Below, piece after piece: positions 8,091 to 16,812 of a DNA stretch of 64,000 nucleotides (within the stretch, counting starts at the first letter, position 1; every line of letters begins with the position of its first letter). The position numbers and the translations under genes are program-made. This DNA is from Acetivibrio cellulolyticus CD2 (GTDB lineage: Bacteria; Bacillota; Clostridia; Acetivibrionales; Acetivibrionaceae): positions 107,961-171,960 of the forward strand of contig NZ_JH556658.1 in NCBI RefSeq assembly GCF_000179595.2, given 5' to 3'. The notes beneath the pieces were generated by a model, which saw nothing but the letters and a program-made list of their open reading frames with translations, was not told the origin of the DNA and searched no databases.

Positions 8091-9455
8091 ATGGAAATAA
8101 TTAATACCTATCTAAATGCTATAAAAAGCATCAATAACAAGCTTAATACCGAACCCGATGAATCAGTGTGGGATTTGCCAGACGATCACAAAATGAGGTA
8201 TGCATGGTTAAGGAACGAACAGATGTATAGAGTACCATGGACTCCACTCAAAACTATAGATGGAGGAGATAGAACAGTCGTAGAAGGTAGACTTTATCAA
8301 GGTTTACCCTACTCGTCTGTTAAACATCATGATAAGTTTGTAGGACATAATATAAGTTGGGAAACTTTTTTCACCGCTGTGAAAAACCCAGCGAGTGTCC
8401 TATATACAAGAACATGCTATAATGTAACACCAAACACAAATGCTACGTTGTTTTATGGTACGGTTTGTAGTAGTTTTACATGTCAGTCACTGGGGATTTT
8501 TGACATGCGACCAGTAACAAGGTTCATGAGCACAATGGATGGAGTTACCCTTATTAATGACTCTTTAACCATTAAGATGATGGACTTTCTTGTGACTCCT
8601 GAGGGGGATTCAGGACATACAGAAGTAATCACAGGTATATTAAGGTCAAAAAAAACTGGCGCAATTATAAAGGTTGAAATAACAGATGCGGCTCCTATTG
8701 TAGTAAGACGTAGAATCTTTACTTGGATTGAGTTTCTGGCGCATTTGGAATCAGAAAGTATGTTAATTTGCAGATATAACATAACTTCTGAAGAATACGA
8801 ATCGTTACCTTTTGTACAAATACCCGGAGAGCCAAACCCAAAAGATCCTTATATTTATAATGAAGTCCTAATGACTGATTTTGGAAACAAAGCTAATTAT
8901 CTTAAGACTATTGAACCTACTGAGATTAACATTATGGATTTCATTAATGCTGAAACATTAATAATCAAGAAAGATGGTGTGGTGGTAGGAACTATACAAG
9001 TTAGCACGATAACCCCATCACAAATCGACAGTAGTTATTATGTTATATACTCTTATCCAAATACTACAGAGGGGAATTATGAAGCCTATTGCATTATGAA
9101 AGATGGCTCAAGTTCTGCAAAGGTTGAGTGGATTGTATACTCTTATACAGCTTCGCTTGCTTCTAATACAGTGGCAAATGGTGGAGATATAACAGTTAAT
9201 TTCGCAGGTGTTAACTGTACTCCGTTATCAATTAATGGTAACTACTGGACGTGGAGTCTTGCTTGGGGTATGGATTATAATGCGTGGTCATCTGTAAGGT
9301 GGTTGCAAAAATTAACACCCCAAGAAGTTACAGCAGGGCAAGCGGTTACAAATTACACCGATACTAATAGTGAGGGCATCTATGGCGTTAAGGTATACTT
9401 TCAAACTGAGTTTGGGATTGTGCCAAGTGACTCGATGGTTGTAACATTCACTTAA
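8091..9455 (+). CDS. Papain-like (NlpC/P60-type) protein with Ig-like C-terminus
   Basis: A 454-residue protein. Residues about 60-185 contain GRLYQGLPYSS, then YGTVCSSFTCQSLG and later DSGHTEVITGI, the Cys and His arrangement of NlpC/P60-type papain-fold hydrolases that cut peptidoglycan stem peptides or related bonds. Two beta-sandwich regions follow, the last (SLASNTVANGGDITVNFAG to the end) looking like a bacterial Ig-like or carbohydrate-binding domain. ATG 8091 is preferred to GTG 8085 because AAGGAGG lies about 9 bases upstream. It follows the duplicated lectin-like gene by 14 bases and shares its less AT-rich codon use. The two are likely a cell-surface-acting cassette; the catalytic assignment is an inference from the motifs. 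Confidence 0.55.
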   Translation: MEIINTYLNAIKSINNKLNTEPDESVWDLPDDHKMRYAWLRNEQMYRVPWTPLKTIDGGDRTVVEGRLYQGLPYSSVKHHDKFVGHNISWETFFTAVKNPASVLYTRTCYNVTPNTNATLFYGTVCSSFTCQSLGIFDMRPVTRFMSTMDGVTLINDSLTIKMMDFLVTPEGDSGHTEVITGILRSKKTGAIIKVEITDAAPIVVRRRIFTWIEFLAHLESESMLICRYNITSEEYESLPFVQIPGEPNPKDPYIYNEVLMTDFGNKANYLKTIEPTEINIMDFINAETLIIKKDGVVVGTIQVSTITPSQIDSSYYVIYSYPNTTEGNYEAYCIMKDGSSSAKVEWIVYSYTASLASNTVANGGDITVNFAGVNCTPLSINGNYWTWSLAWGMDYNAWSSVRWLQKLTPQEVTAGQAVTNYTDTNSEGIYGVKVYFQTEFGIVPSDSMVVTFT

Positions 9456-9467
9456 AATATTTTCTAA

Positions 9468-9512
9468 TTTTCAAAAATATGTTATAATGCGTCAGTAACA
9501 TATTTTTGAAAA
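9468..9512 (+). promoter_or_regulatory. 17-bp perfect inverted repeat over a promoter
   Basis: TTTTCAAAAATATGTTA (9468-9484) is perfectly mirrored at 9496-9512 around an 11-base centre. A consensus -10 box TATAAT (9483-9488) lies at the inner edge of the left arm, 14 bases before the ribosome binding site of the ATP-grasp gene. The repeat could be an operator for a dimeric repressor, or a hairpin in the leader or in the transcript reading out of the upstream gene. There is no long T run, so a simple terminator is less likely. Confidence 0.7.
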
Positions 9513-9525
9513 GGGGAGATTTTTT

Positions 9526-10617
9526 GTGAATGTAAAATCTAAGCTTGAAAAAATCATCACTTATATAATCACTTATATAGGGAAAAATTTTATTATTTTT
9601 AGACCAATTGCAAGAAACATCTTAAAACGTAATATATCCAAAGAAGTTGAAAGAGCTATTGATTGCTTTGTTCCTAAAGAAAAAAGGGAGAATAAAAGAT
9701 ATATGAGACATCTGATAAAAGATGTTTTAAATACACGTATTTTTTATAATTGCCCTCCAGATGAATTTTTTCTTTATGAATTTGAAAGATTGTCCGAAGC
9801 TGGCAGACATGAATTTGTTACAAACATCGAAAAAGAGAGTATATGCCGCAAATTAAATAGTAATTGGTCTACTGATGGTGTATGGACTATATTCCAAAAT
9901 AAAGAAACAACATATAAGCACTTTTCAAAATTTTACAATAGAGATGTAATGTTAATTTGTAATAAAGATGATTACAATGCTTTTTGTAACTTTGTAGAAA
10001 AACATCGTTCTTTTATTATGAAAAAACACAACTCTTCAAAAGGAACAGGAGTCAAAATATATAATATCGATGAATACAAAGGTGACAAAAAAGAATTGCT
10101 TCATGAATTACTTAAAGATGGAAAAGTTGTAATTGAAGAATTAATTAAACAGGATTCACCTATGGCTGAATTTCATCCGAAGTCAATAAATACTGTGCGT
10201 TGTGCGACAGTATTGAGAAACGGGAAAGTACATATTATTACAACGATTTTGCGAATGGGCAGAGGAGAAAGTGTAGTTGATAACGCTGGCTCAGGTGGGA
10301 TTTTGGCATGCATAGATTCTGAAACAGGTATTGTATGTAGCTATGGATTTACTGAGAATAGTAATACGAAATTCGTTAGCCATCCCGATACTGGCAAACA
10401 AATTGTTGGATTTCAAGTGCCTAAATGGCAGGAACTAATTGAAACTGTAAAGGAATTGGCAAATGTAATTCCAGAGCAAAGATATGTTGGATGGGATTTA
10501 GCTCTTACAGAAAACGGTTGGGTTATGGTAGAGGGAAACAGTGCTGCTCAGTTTGTACTAAGGCAGTTAACAACAAAAAGAGGAATAAGATCAGAGGTTG
10601 AAGAATTATTATGTTAG
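9526..10617 (+). CDS. ATP-grasp protein, sugar-transfer associated type
   Basis: A 363-residue protein starting with GTG behind AAGGGGAG. The core has ATP-grasp features: FIMKKHNSSKGTGVKI (nucleotide-binding lysine and glycine loop, residues about 165-180), VVIEELIKQD, HPKSINTVRCAT, NAGSGGILACID and the metal site VGWDLALTENGWVMVEGNSAAQF near the C-terminus. The overall pattern is that of PF14397 (ATPgrasp_ST), found in polysaccharide or peptide-ligase contexts. It would join a carboxylate to an amine or hydroxyl with ATP. It has its own promoter/operator and terminator inside the phage late operon and reads as a lysogenic cargo gene, perhaps altering a surface polymer. The substrate is unknown. 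Confidence 0.8.
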   Translation: MNVKSKLEKIITYIITYIGKNFIIFRPIARNILKRNISKEVERAIDCFVPKEKRENKRYMRHLIKDVLNTRIFYNCPPDEFFLYEFERLSEAGRHEFVTNIEKESICRKLNSNWSTDGVWTIFQNKETTYKHFSKFYNRDVMLICNKDDYNAFCNFVEKHRSFIMKKHNSSKGTGVKIYNIDEYKGDKKELLHELLKDGKVVIEELIKQDSPMAEFHPKSINTVRCATVLRNGKVHIITTILRMGRGESVVDNAGSGGILACIDSETGIVCSYGFTENSNTKFVSHPDTGKQIVGFQVPKWQELIETVKELANVIPEQRYVGWDLALTENGWVMVEGNSAAQFVLRQLTTKRGIRSEVEELLC

Positions 10618-10647
10618 TTCGCATAAGGACACATAAAAGAAATTCTG

Positions 10648-10681
10648 AAGGACAGAGAAAATTAAATCTCTGTCCTTTATT
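10648..10681 (+). terminator. Terminator of the ATP-grasp cargo gene
   Basis: AAGGACAGAGA pairs with TCTCTGTCCTT (11 base pairs, 8-base loop), followed by TTATTTTAT. With the palindromic promoter upstream it makes the ATP-grasp gene a self-contained transcription unit. Confidence 0.75.
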
Positions 10682-10707
10682 TTATAAATGATAGAGGTGA
10701 TATATAG

Positions 10708-11025
10708 ATGTTAGAATTATTAAAACAATTAATAGGAATTACTGTTGAAGATACAGTATTAAATTTCTTTATTGACAAGTCAAAAAATTCAATAAGGAAT
10801 TATCTTAATATTGATATGACAGTAGAACAGGAAATTACATATTCAAATCAGATAGTGGATTTAGCACTATTTTTATATAAAAATAAAGATCATAACGGTT
10901 ATAAACAATGGACTCAAGGTGGAAGAGCTGCAACTTTAGCTGATAGTACTAGTGGAATACCAGAATCAATCAAAATTTCTTTGCCTCTACCATTTGTAAA
11001 GGTGTGTGGTTCTAATGTTTTATGA
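10708..11025 (+). CDS. Head-tail connector, gp6-like adaptor
   Basis: A 105-residue mostly helical protein (LLKQLIGITVEDTVLNFFIDKSKNSIRNYLN, here LLKQLIGIT and KNSIRNYLN) with the layout of the gp6/gp15-type head completion adaptors that bind below the portal. It is the first gene of the connector series that ends in the major tail protein. RBS AGAGGTGAT. The assignment rests on size, helical pattern and gene order. Confidence 0.7.
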   Translation: MLELLKQLIGITVEDTVLNFFIDKSKNSIRNYLNIDMTVEQEITYSNQIVDLALFLYKNKDHNGYKQWTQGGRAATLADSTSGIPESIKISLPLPFVKVCGSNVL

Positions 11026-11323
11026 TAAAAAGATTGATATATTAAGCTTTTCTGATGGTTATAGTGATGATTATGGTCTATGGCACAATGGTGGAGAAAC
11101 TGTATTAAAAACAATACAATGTGATGTTCAACCAATAACCAAAGAATTAGCTAACAAAATATTTGGATATGAAGACACAGTTGAATATAGAGTGTTTTGT
11201 GATATAGATGCTAATGTAGACACTGGTACTATTATTCAATATAAAAATAAGAAATACAAGGTTGTAAAAATCTTTGAGTGGGATGATTATCTTGATCTTC
11301 TGGTTGATGGGGTGAGAACATGA
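11015..11323 (+). CDS. Head closure / stopper-type protein
   Basis: A 102-residue beta-rich protein (FYDKKIDILSFSDGY, then VKIFEWDDYLDLLVDGV) in the position of head-closure proteins, between the gp6-like adaptor and the gp10-like protein. ATG 11015 is used because AAGGTG lies 10 bases upstream; GTG 11006 would sit almost on the ribosome binding site. It overlaps both neighbours by a few bases, indicating translational coupling. Confidence 0.65.
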   Translation: MFYDKKIDILSFSDGYSDDYGLWHNGGETVLKTIQCDVQPITKELANKIFGYEDTVEYRVFCDIDANVDTGTIIQYKNKKYKVVKIFEWDDYLDLLVDGVRT

Positions 11324-11652
11324 GTTTTAAATATAAATCCAATAAAGATAATGTCTTGAATGCACTTACAAATGCTCAGAAATTAGCACTTGAAGCTGTT
11401 GGTATGTTAGTTGAAGCTGAAGCAAAACTTCGAACTCCTGTTGATACTGGTACATTAAGAAGGTCTATATCAAATCAAGTAGATGAATCAGATAAAAGAG
11501 TTGATATTGGAAGTAACTGTGAATATGCTGTTTACGTACATGAAGGAACATCAACACAGAAAGCACAACCTTTCATAAAAGATGGAGTAATGGAAAATAT
11601 TGCAGAAATCAAAAAAATAGTAGGTGAAAAATTTCAAACTGAATTTAAATAG
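11320..11652 (+). CDS. HK97 gp10-like tail completion protein
   Basis: A 110-residue protein with the conserved family pattern AEAKLRTPVDTGTLRRSISNQV (split: AEAKLRTPVDTG and LRRSISNQV) and YAVYVHEGTSTQKAQPFIKDGV, where 'P.dTG.Lr.Si' and 'vehGt..~.~pqPFl' are diagnostic. These proteins act at the head-tail joint or tail end. It overlaps the previous gene by 4 bases. Confidence 0.85.
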   Translation: MSFKYKSNKDNVLNALTNAQKLALEAVGMLVEAEAKLRTPVDTGTLRRSISNQVDESDKRVDIGSNCEYAVYVHEGTSTQKAQPFIKDGVMENIAEIKKIVGEKFQTEFK

Positions 11653-11663
11653 GGGATGGTGAT

Positions 11664-12053
11664 ATGTTAGAAATATACAAAGTTATAACTAGCAAACTCA
11701 AGCAAATACCGAAATTAGCAAATCAAAAACAATTCATTAATATAAATGTTAATAAAGCATCTCTTCCAATGGCAATTGTAACCATACCTAACATAATAGA
11801 ACCATTTCAACACAGACAAGATTTAACACTTGAAATTAATTGTTGGTCTAGTTCATCATCTGATAAAATTATTGAACTTGAAGGGATAGTATCGGCTATA
11901 GACCAAAAATTGAATAGATATAAAGAATTGAATAACAACTTACAAATTAGTATTTATCGTGATTCTGTTTGGAGAAATAATATCCCCGAACCTGATGAAT
12001 CACTTTTTAGAGTGAAACTTAATTATGTTTTGCAAGTTTACTATATAAATTAG
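11664..12053 (+). CDS. Tail terminator-like protein
   Basis: A 129-residue alpha/beta protein directly before the major tail protein. Its strand ASLPMAIVTIPNIIEPFQHRQDLTL and C-terminal LFRVKLNYVLQVYY look like minor capsid/tail terminator proteins of the DUF3168 kind, which cap tail polymerisation. The match is weak at motif level and the call rests mainly on gene order. Confidence 0.55.
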   Translation: MLEIYKVITSKLKQIPKLANQKQFININVNKASLPMAIVTIPNIIEPFQHRQDLTLEINCWSSSSSDKIIELEGIVSAIDQKLNRYKELNNNLQISIYRDSVWRNNIPEPDESLFRVKLNYVLQVYYIN

Positions 12054-12071
12054 AAGGGAATAGGTGAAAAT

Positions 12072-12611
12072 ATGGGAAATTTAACAACGAAACAGCTTGA
12101 AAATGTTGTTCTTGATGCTGGTGTTATATATATTAATTATGGATTAACAGATGAACGTGTATTAGCTCCTTGTAGAGAAGGAATAGTATTTGTTGTTGAA
12201 CAGGAATTTAAAGATATAGAATATGATGGACAAAGAGGTAAGACAAAAGGTATGAGAAGAATCATATCCGAAAATGCTAGTATTACAGCAAATGTTATGG
12301 ATTTATCACAAGAAAACATAAAACTTGCTTTAGCTGGTTCTAATATGGATGGTACAACAAAAGCAATTACAAATGGAACTGGTGAAATAGCATCTGCTGA
12401 TTATCTTGCAAATATAACTGCTGTAGGGTTAAATATGAAGGGAGAATACAAAGTAATTACTTTGTATAATGCTATGGCAGACAACGGATTGAATATTGAA
12501 ATGAATGATAAAGAAGAAGCTTCAATAGAACTTCAGTTTTCAGCTCATTATGATCCAACAAATCTTTCTTCTCCAATTTACAAAATTGAGCAAGTAACAA
12601 CTCTTGCTTAA
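12072..12611 (+). CDS. Major tail protein
   Basis: A 179-residue beta-rich protein (IEYDGQRGKTKGMRRIISENASIT, here EYDGQRGKTKGM; ITANVMDLSQENIKLALAG; ELQFSAHYDP) typical of siphovirus tail tube proteins. It is followed by a terminator and then by the tail chaperone frameshift pair and the tape measure gene, the canonical order. It would form the stacked hexameric rings of the tail tube. Confidence 0.82.
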   Translation: MGNLTTKQLENVVLDAGVIYINYGLTDERVLAPCREGIVFVVEQEFKDIEYDGQRGKTKGMRRIISENASITANVMDLSQENIKLALAGSNMDGTTKAITNGTGEIASADYLANITAVGLNMKGEYKVITLYNAMADNGLNIEMNDKEEASIELQFSAHYDPTNLSSPIYKIEQVTTLA

Positions 12612-12650
12612 AAAATAATATAAAAAATATTATAAAAGCTACTTAAAAGG

Positions 12651-12680
12651 GGTGATAGAGTTTTTCTATCACTCTTTTTT
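12651..12680 (+). terminator. Attenuator after major tail gene
   Basis: GTGATAGA and TCTATCAC form an eight-pair stem with a GTTTT loop, followed by TCTTTTTT. As after the coat gene, it would lower expression of the downstream chaperones and tape measure relative to the abundant tail tube protein. Confidence 0.7.
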
Positions 12681-12703
12681 AATAATAGAAAGGATGATTA
12701 ATC

Positions 12704-13060
12704 ATGGAAGTAAGAGAATTACAGTTTTCAGATTTATTTCAATTTGCGAAAATAACTAAAAAAGTTAATATAAAAGGTATTCTAAAACAGTTTGTAGGTT
12801 CAGTAGATACAAAAAACATGGCAGAAGAAGAAGTTGACAAAATATCAAGAGAAAAAGGATTAGAAATAATTATATCTTTATTTTCTGAAGCAGGAGATGC
12901 AGAATTAGAAATTATGAAATTCATCGGAAATCTATGTAGTACTAATATAGAAACAATACAAAAGTGGAAATTCAATGATCTAAAAGAGTTCTATACTAAA
13001 TTAATAGAAGCTAATAAAAATGAAGATTTAATAGATTTTTTCAAACAGGCAATGAATTAA
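12704..13060 (+). CDS. Tail assembly chaperone, short form (gpG-like)
   Basis: A 118-residue helical protein located between the major tail protein and the tape measure gene. This is the position of gpG-like chaperones that coat the tape measure protein before tube polymerisation. Seven codons before its stop the message contains a slippery heptamer (13036-13042) from which a -1 shift enters the following open frame, giving the expected long form. Confidence 0.8.
   Translation: MEVRELQFSDLFQFAKITKKVNIKGILKQFVGSVDTKNMAEEEVDKISREKGLEIIISLFSEAGDAELEIMKFIGNLCSTNIETIQKWKFNDLKEFYTKLIEANKNEDLIDFFKQAMN
13036..13042 (+). other. Programmed -1 frameshift site
   Basis: T TTT TTC lies exactly in the X XXY YYZ register of the chaperone frame (codons GAT TTT TTC). 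After a -1 slip, reading resumes at 13042 as CAA ACA GGC and runs without a stop to 13380. Confidence 0.75.
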
Positions 13061-13380
13061 TTGAAGAAGATGTAATTGATTCATTGCTTTCAAGGTATTC
13101 AAATATAGATTATATTTTAAAGTCTAACTGGCAACAGGGATATAAACAATATTCGAAATGTAAAGAGAAAGAATTTGAAAAATGTGCATGGGATAAGTGG
13201 TTAATAGACTATCAAATAATGCAAAGTAATGGACAAAAATATATTACTTTTGAAAAGTTTCTAAAAGATATCAAATCAAAATCTCAAAACCCAAAAAATA
13301 ATAAAACTAATGAACAAATCCTTGAAGAGATGGAAAAAGTAAAACAATTACACTGCCAACAGAAGGGAGGTGTTAATTAA
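13042..13380 (+). CDS. Tail assembly chaperone, frameshift extension (gpGT-like)
   Basis: About 112 residues in the -1 frame, ending in a basic helical segment and an Asn/Lys-rich C-terminus just before the tape measure gene. No start codon with a ribosome binding site opens this frame; the earliest candidate (TTG 13084) has none. The natural reading is a fusion with the upstream chaperone of about 225 residues. In lambda the equivalent extension binds the tape measure and recruits tail tube subunits. Confidence 0.75.
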   Translation, partial: QTGNELIEEDVIDSLLSRYSNIDYILKSNWQQGYKQYSKCKEKEFEKCAWDKWLIDYQIMQSNGQKYITFEKFLKDIKSKSQNPKNNKTNEQILEEMEKVKQLHCQQKGGVN

Positions 13381-13382
13381 TT

Positions 13383-15347
13383 ATGCAGTTATTCGAAATA
13401 TTTGGATCTATAGCACTTAATGGTGGTAAAGAAGCTGAAAGTACAATTTCTAATCTTGATAAGAAATCAAGCAATTTAGCTGATAAAATGAAAAAAGTTG
13501 GTGAAGGATTTACAAAAGCTGGTACAAAAATGTCGCTTGCAATTACAGCACCAATAGCTGGTTTAGCTACTTTTGGACTTAAATATAATTCTACCATGCA
13601 AGATCTTCAGACTAGTTTTAAGGTAATGCTTGGATCTCAAGAAAAAGCTGTAGCAATGACTGATAAATTAGTAAAACTAGGAGCACAAACACCATTTGAA
13701 AGTACACAATTAGCTGATTACACTAAAACAATGTTAAGTTTTGGTTATACAGAAGAAAATGTACTTGGTGTAATGACTCGACTTGGTGATGTTAGTTTAG
13801 GTAACAATGAAAAAATGTCATCCCTAACTAGAACTATGGGGCAAATCAATTCTCTTGGGAAATTGCAAGGTGGAGATTTAAATCAGTTAATTGGTCAAGG
13901 ATGGAATCCACTTAACGAAATTGTGAAAAAAACTGGAGAAACAACTGAAGAAGTACGAAAAAGAATGTCTGCCGGAAATATTACATATAAAGAAGTTGAA
14001 GATGCTTTGGTTTCTGCGACATCTAAAGGTGGAACTTTCTACAAGGGTATGGACGAAGGTTCAAAAACTCTGTCAGGTAGAATATCTACATTGAAAGATA
14101 ACTTTTCAGTGTTAATAGGTGAAGTTACTAAACCGATTTTTGATAAATTTAATGAAGTATTACCTAAAGTTATTGATTTTGTAGGGAATGTTACATCTAA
14201 GTTTCAAAATCTATCTCCTGAAATGCAAAATACTGTATTAATAGTTGCTGGTGTAGTTGCTGGAATCGGGCCATTATTAATAGTTGTAGGTAAGATAATA
14301 TCACTAGTTGGAGTATTAAGTTCAGCCTTACCTGTATTAGGTGGGGTTATAACAGCCTTAACGGGGCCAATTGGTATTACAATTGCAGCAATAGCTGGAT
14401 TAATAGCAATATTTGTTACAGCATATAAGACAAATGAAGATTTTAGGAACACTGTTAATCAAGCATGGGAATCTATTAAAACAACCGTTGTAAATATAAT
14501 TAACGGTATTGTAACATATATGAAAAATTGGCTTGCAGAAAATCAAGCTACAGTAAATAGTGTGAAAGAATTGTTTAGAGTTGGTACAGAGTATATTAAA
14601 ACACTAATTACAACATTCATCAATGTAGTATCATACCTCTGGAAAACGTACGGTCAAGACCTTCAGAATATAGCTAAAGCAGCGTGGGAATTTGTTGCAA
14701 GTATTTTCAAAACACAAATTGATATCATAACAGGAATAATCAAGGTATTCACAGCACTTTTAAAAGGCGATTGGCAGGGGGCATTAAATGCTATAAAAGA
14801 AACAGCTGGTAAGGTGTTTGAAGATTTGAAGAGTGTATTTTCTAAAGGAACTGAATACTTTAAATCAGTTGTTAAGTTGGCTTTGGATGCAATCAAGAAT
14901 AATTTTAGTAATGTATTTACAGGCATTAAAAACACTGTTGGCGGTATATTTGACGGAGTTGTAACTTCAATCAAAAATAGTATTAACAAAGTGATCTCAA
15001 CTCTAAATTCTGTTATCAGAAAAATTAATAAAATAAAAATTAAAATCCCTTCTGTTGATATTCCCGGACTCGGAACAGTTGGTGGGGGTTCTATTGGTTT
15101 ACCTCAAATTACTGAAGTTCCTATGTTAGCAAAAGGTGGAACAATTACAGAAGCAGGACGTGTTATAGTCGGAGAATCAGGAGCTGAATTGTTGGATTTG
15201 CCAAAAGGAGCTAAAGTTACACCTTTAAATGGAAATTCAGCTGGAGGAATTACACTTAATTTTTATGATACCAAAATAATGAGTGATAGGGATATTGACA
15301 TTTTGGGTGATAAACTTGTGAGACGTTTAAAAGTATTGGGGGTATAA
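13383..15347 (+). CDS. Tape measure protein
   Basis: A 654-residue protein. The N-terminal domain (residues about 60-240) has the TP901-1-type tape measure signature: FKVMLGSQEKAVAMTDKLV, TPFESTQLADYTKTMLSFG, LGDVSLGN and GGDLNQLIGQGWNP. A hydrophobic stretch (about 280-350) with several candidate membrane segments and long amphipathic helices follow. The C-terminus has GRVIVGESGAELLDLPKGAKVTPL, common in such proteins. By the usual rule of about 1.5 angstrom per residue the tail would be near 100 nm. RBS AGGGAGG; the gene follows the frameshift extension by 2 bases. Confidence 0.88.
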   Translation: MQLFEIFGSIALNGGKEAESTISNLDKKSSNLADKMKKVGEGFTKAGTKMSLAITAPIAGLATFGLKYNSTMQDLQTSFKVMLGSQEKAVAMTDKLVKLGAQTPFESTQLADYTKTMLSFGYTEENVLGVMTRLGDVSLGNNEKMSSLTRTMGQINSLGKLQGGDLNQLIGQGWNPLNEIVKKTGETTEEVRKRMSAGNITYKEVEDALVSATSKGGTFYKGMDEGSKTLSGRISTLKDNFSVLIGEVTKPIFDKFNEVLPKVIDFVGNVTSKFQNLSPEMQNTVLIVAGVVAGIGPLLIVVGKIISLVGVLSSALPVLGGVITALTGPIGITIAAIAGLIAIFVTAYKTNEDFRNTVNQAWESIKTTVVNIINGIVTYMKNWLAENQATVNSVKELFRVGTEYIKTLITTFINVVSYLWKTYGQDLQNIAKAAWEFVASIFKTQIDIITGIIKVFTALLKGDWQGALNAIKETAGKVFEDLKSVFSKGTEYFKSVVKLALDAIKNNFSNVFTGIKNTVGGIFDGVVTSIKNSINKVISTLNSVIRKINKIKIKIPSVDIPGLGTVGGGSIGLPQITEVPMLAKGGTITEAGRVIVGESGAELLDLPKGAKVTPLNGNSAGGITLNFYDTKIMSDRDIDILGDKLVRRLKVLGV

Positions 15348-15348
15348 A

Positions 15349-16803
15349 ATGAGAAGTTTTTATATTGCGGGTGAGCTGGTAACAGTCTCACCTAATTGGA
15401 ATATATCAAGCAAACTAAATCAAAGAACAACAATGAGTATGACAGTAGTTAATATCGGAAATCTTCCAGAAATATCTGAAGGTGATAGTGTAGTTGTATA
15501 TAATAACACAGATAAAATATTTGCAGGAATTATATATAGTGTAAGAGCATATGAGACTGATGAGATTGTTAGAGAAATTAACTATGATATTCAAATAGTT
15601 GATAACTCTGCTATTGCAGATAAACGATTAATAGCACAAGTCGCAGAAAACAAAACAGCTGGTGATATTGTAAAAGATTATATTTTACCTATTTTAGCTG
15701 ACGAAGGTATTACAGCTGGAATAATTCAAAATGGCTCAACAATTACAAAAGCAGTCTTTAACTATATCCAATGTAGTGCAGCTCTTGACTATTTAAAAGA
15801 TATTACAGGATTCAACTGGAAGATAGACAATGATAAAAGATTACACTTCTTTTCAAGGGAAACTAACGCAGCACCATTTACCCTTAATAATTTAATACCT
15901 CACGATGGTTTTGAGAAAAATAGTACTATGGATAATTATAGAAATAAACAATATATAAGAGGATCACAAGGTGAAACAGCAGTACAAACTAAAGAAAAAC
16001 CATCCCCAAAACCAGATGGAGAATCAAGAACATTTACAACTCGTTTCCCATTAGCAAAAAAACCAATTATATTTATTAATTCAGTACAAGTTTCTGATAG
16101 TGATGTAGGTATTAATGGATTGGATACAGGAAAGAAATGGTATTTTGCTTATAATTCTAATACAATTACCCAAGATACTTCAGAAACACCATTAACTTCT
16201 ATAGATATACTTGAAATAACATATGTTGGATTAAGGAACTTGTTTGTAAAGATTGAAAATGCAACAGGTATTGATGATAGAAAAATAAAAGAGACTGGTA
16301 CATCTGGAATATATGAGAATATCACAAATGAAGCCACTATTCAAACAACAAAACAAGCATTAGAATATGGAAATGGATTAATCCAAAAATATGGTGAAAT
16401 ATCAGATACTATTTCATTTATAACTACTATTGGAGGTCTTGAAGCTGGACAGCTTTTAGAAGTTGTTAAACCTTTATTTAATATTAAGGATAATTTCTTG
16501 ATTGAGAGTGTTAATATATCTGGTTGGGATGCTGACAAAATAGAGTATCAAGTTACTGCTCTTGATGGTGCTTCAATTGGAGGTTGGGAACAATTTTTTA
16601 AAAAACTTATTAATAACAATAAAACTTTTAATATATCAGAAAATGAAGTTATCATTACACTTCATACATTTAACGAAAATGAAAAATATAATGGACAGGT
16701 TGAAGTTAAGATATTTAATGTTTTATATCCTTCAGAAACATTATATCCATCAGATAATTTATATCCTAATAGAATAGCCACAACACAAAATATATACGAT
16801 TAG
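15349..16803 (+). CDS. Baseplate hub / tail-associated protein (gp27-like)
   Basis: A 484-residue protein, its start one base after the tape measure stop. The N-terminus is rich in beta strands and carries YIAGELVTVSPNWNISSKLN, followed by TAGDIVKDYILPILADEGI and an SAALDYLKDITGFNWKIDNDKRLHFF segment, as in gp27-like hub domains. An insertion with a Pro-rich loop follows, and the C-terminus YPSETLYPSDNLYPN is typical of tail proteins that anchor fibres. No separate distal tail gene is visible, so this protein may join tube and fibres directly. Confidence 0.7.
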   Translation: MRSFYIAGELVTVSPNWNISSKLNQRTTMSMTVVNIGNLPEISEGDSVVVYNNTDKIFAGIIYSVRAYETDEIVREINYDIQIVDNSAIADKRLIAQVAENKTAGDIVKDYILPILADEGITAGIIQNGSTITKAVFNYIQCSAALDYLKDITGFNWKIDNDKRLHFFSRETNAAPFTLNNLIPHDGFEKNSTMDNYRNKQYIRGSQGETAVQTKEKPSPKPDGESRTFTTRFPLAKKPIIFINSVQVSDSDVGINGLDTGKKWYFAYNSNTITQDTSETPLTSIDILEITYVGLRNLFVKIENATGIDDRKIKETGTSGIYENITNEATIQTTKQALEYGNGLIQKYGEISDTISFITTIGGLEAGQLLEVVKPLFNIKDNFLIESVNISGWDADKIEYQVTALDGASIGGWEQFFKKLINNNKTFNISENEVIITLHTFNENEKYNGQVEVKIFNVLYPSETLYPSDNLYPNRIATTQNIYD

Positions 16804-16812
16804 GAGGATAAC

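Noticed and set aside
13084-13380. An independent small gene starting at TTG 13084
   Set aside because: No ribosome binding site; the exact -1 slippery site in the preceding frame explains it better.
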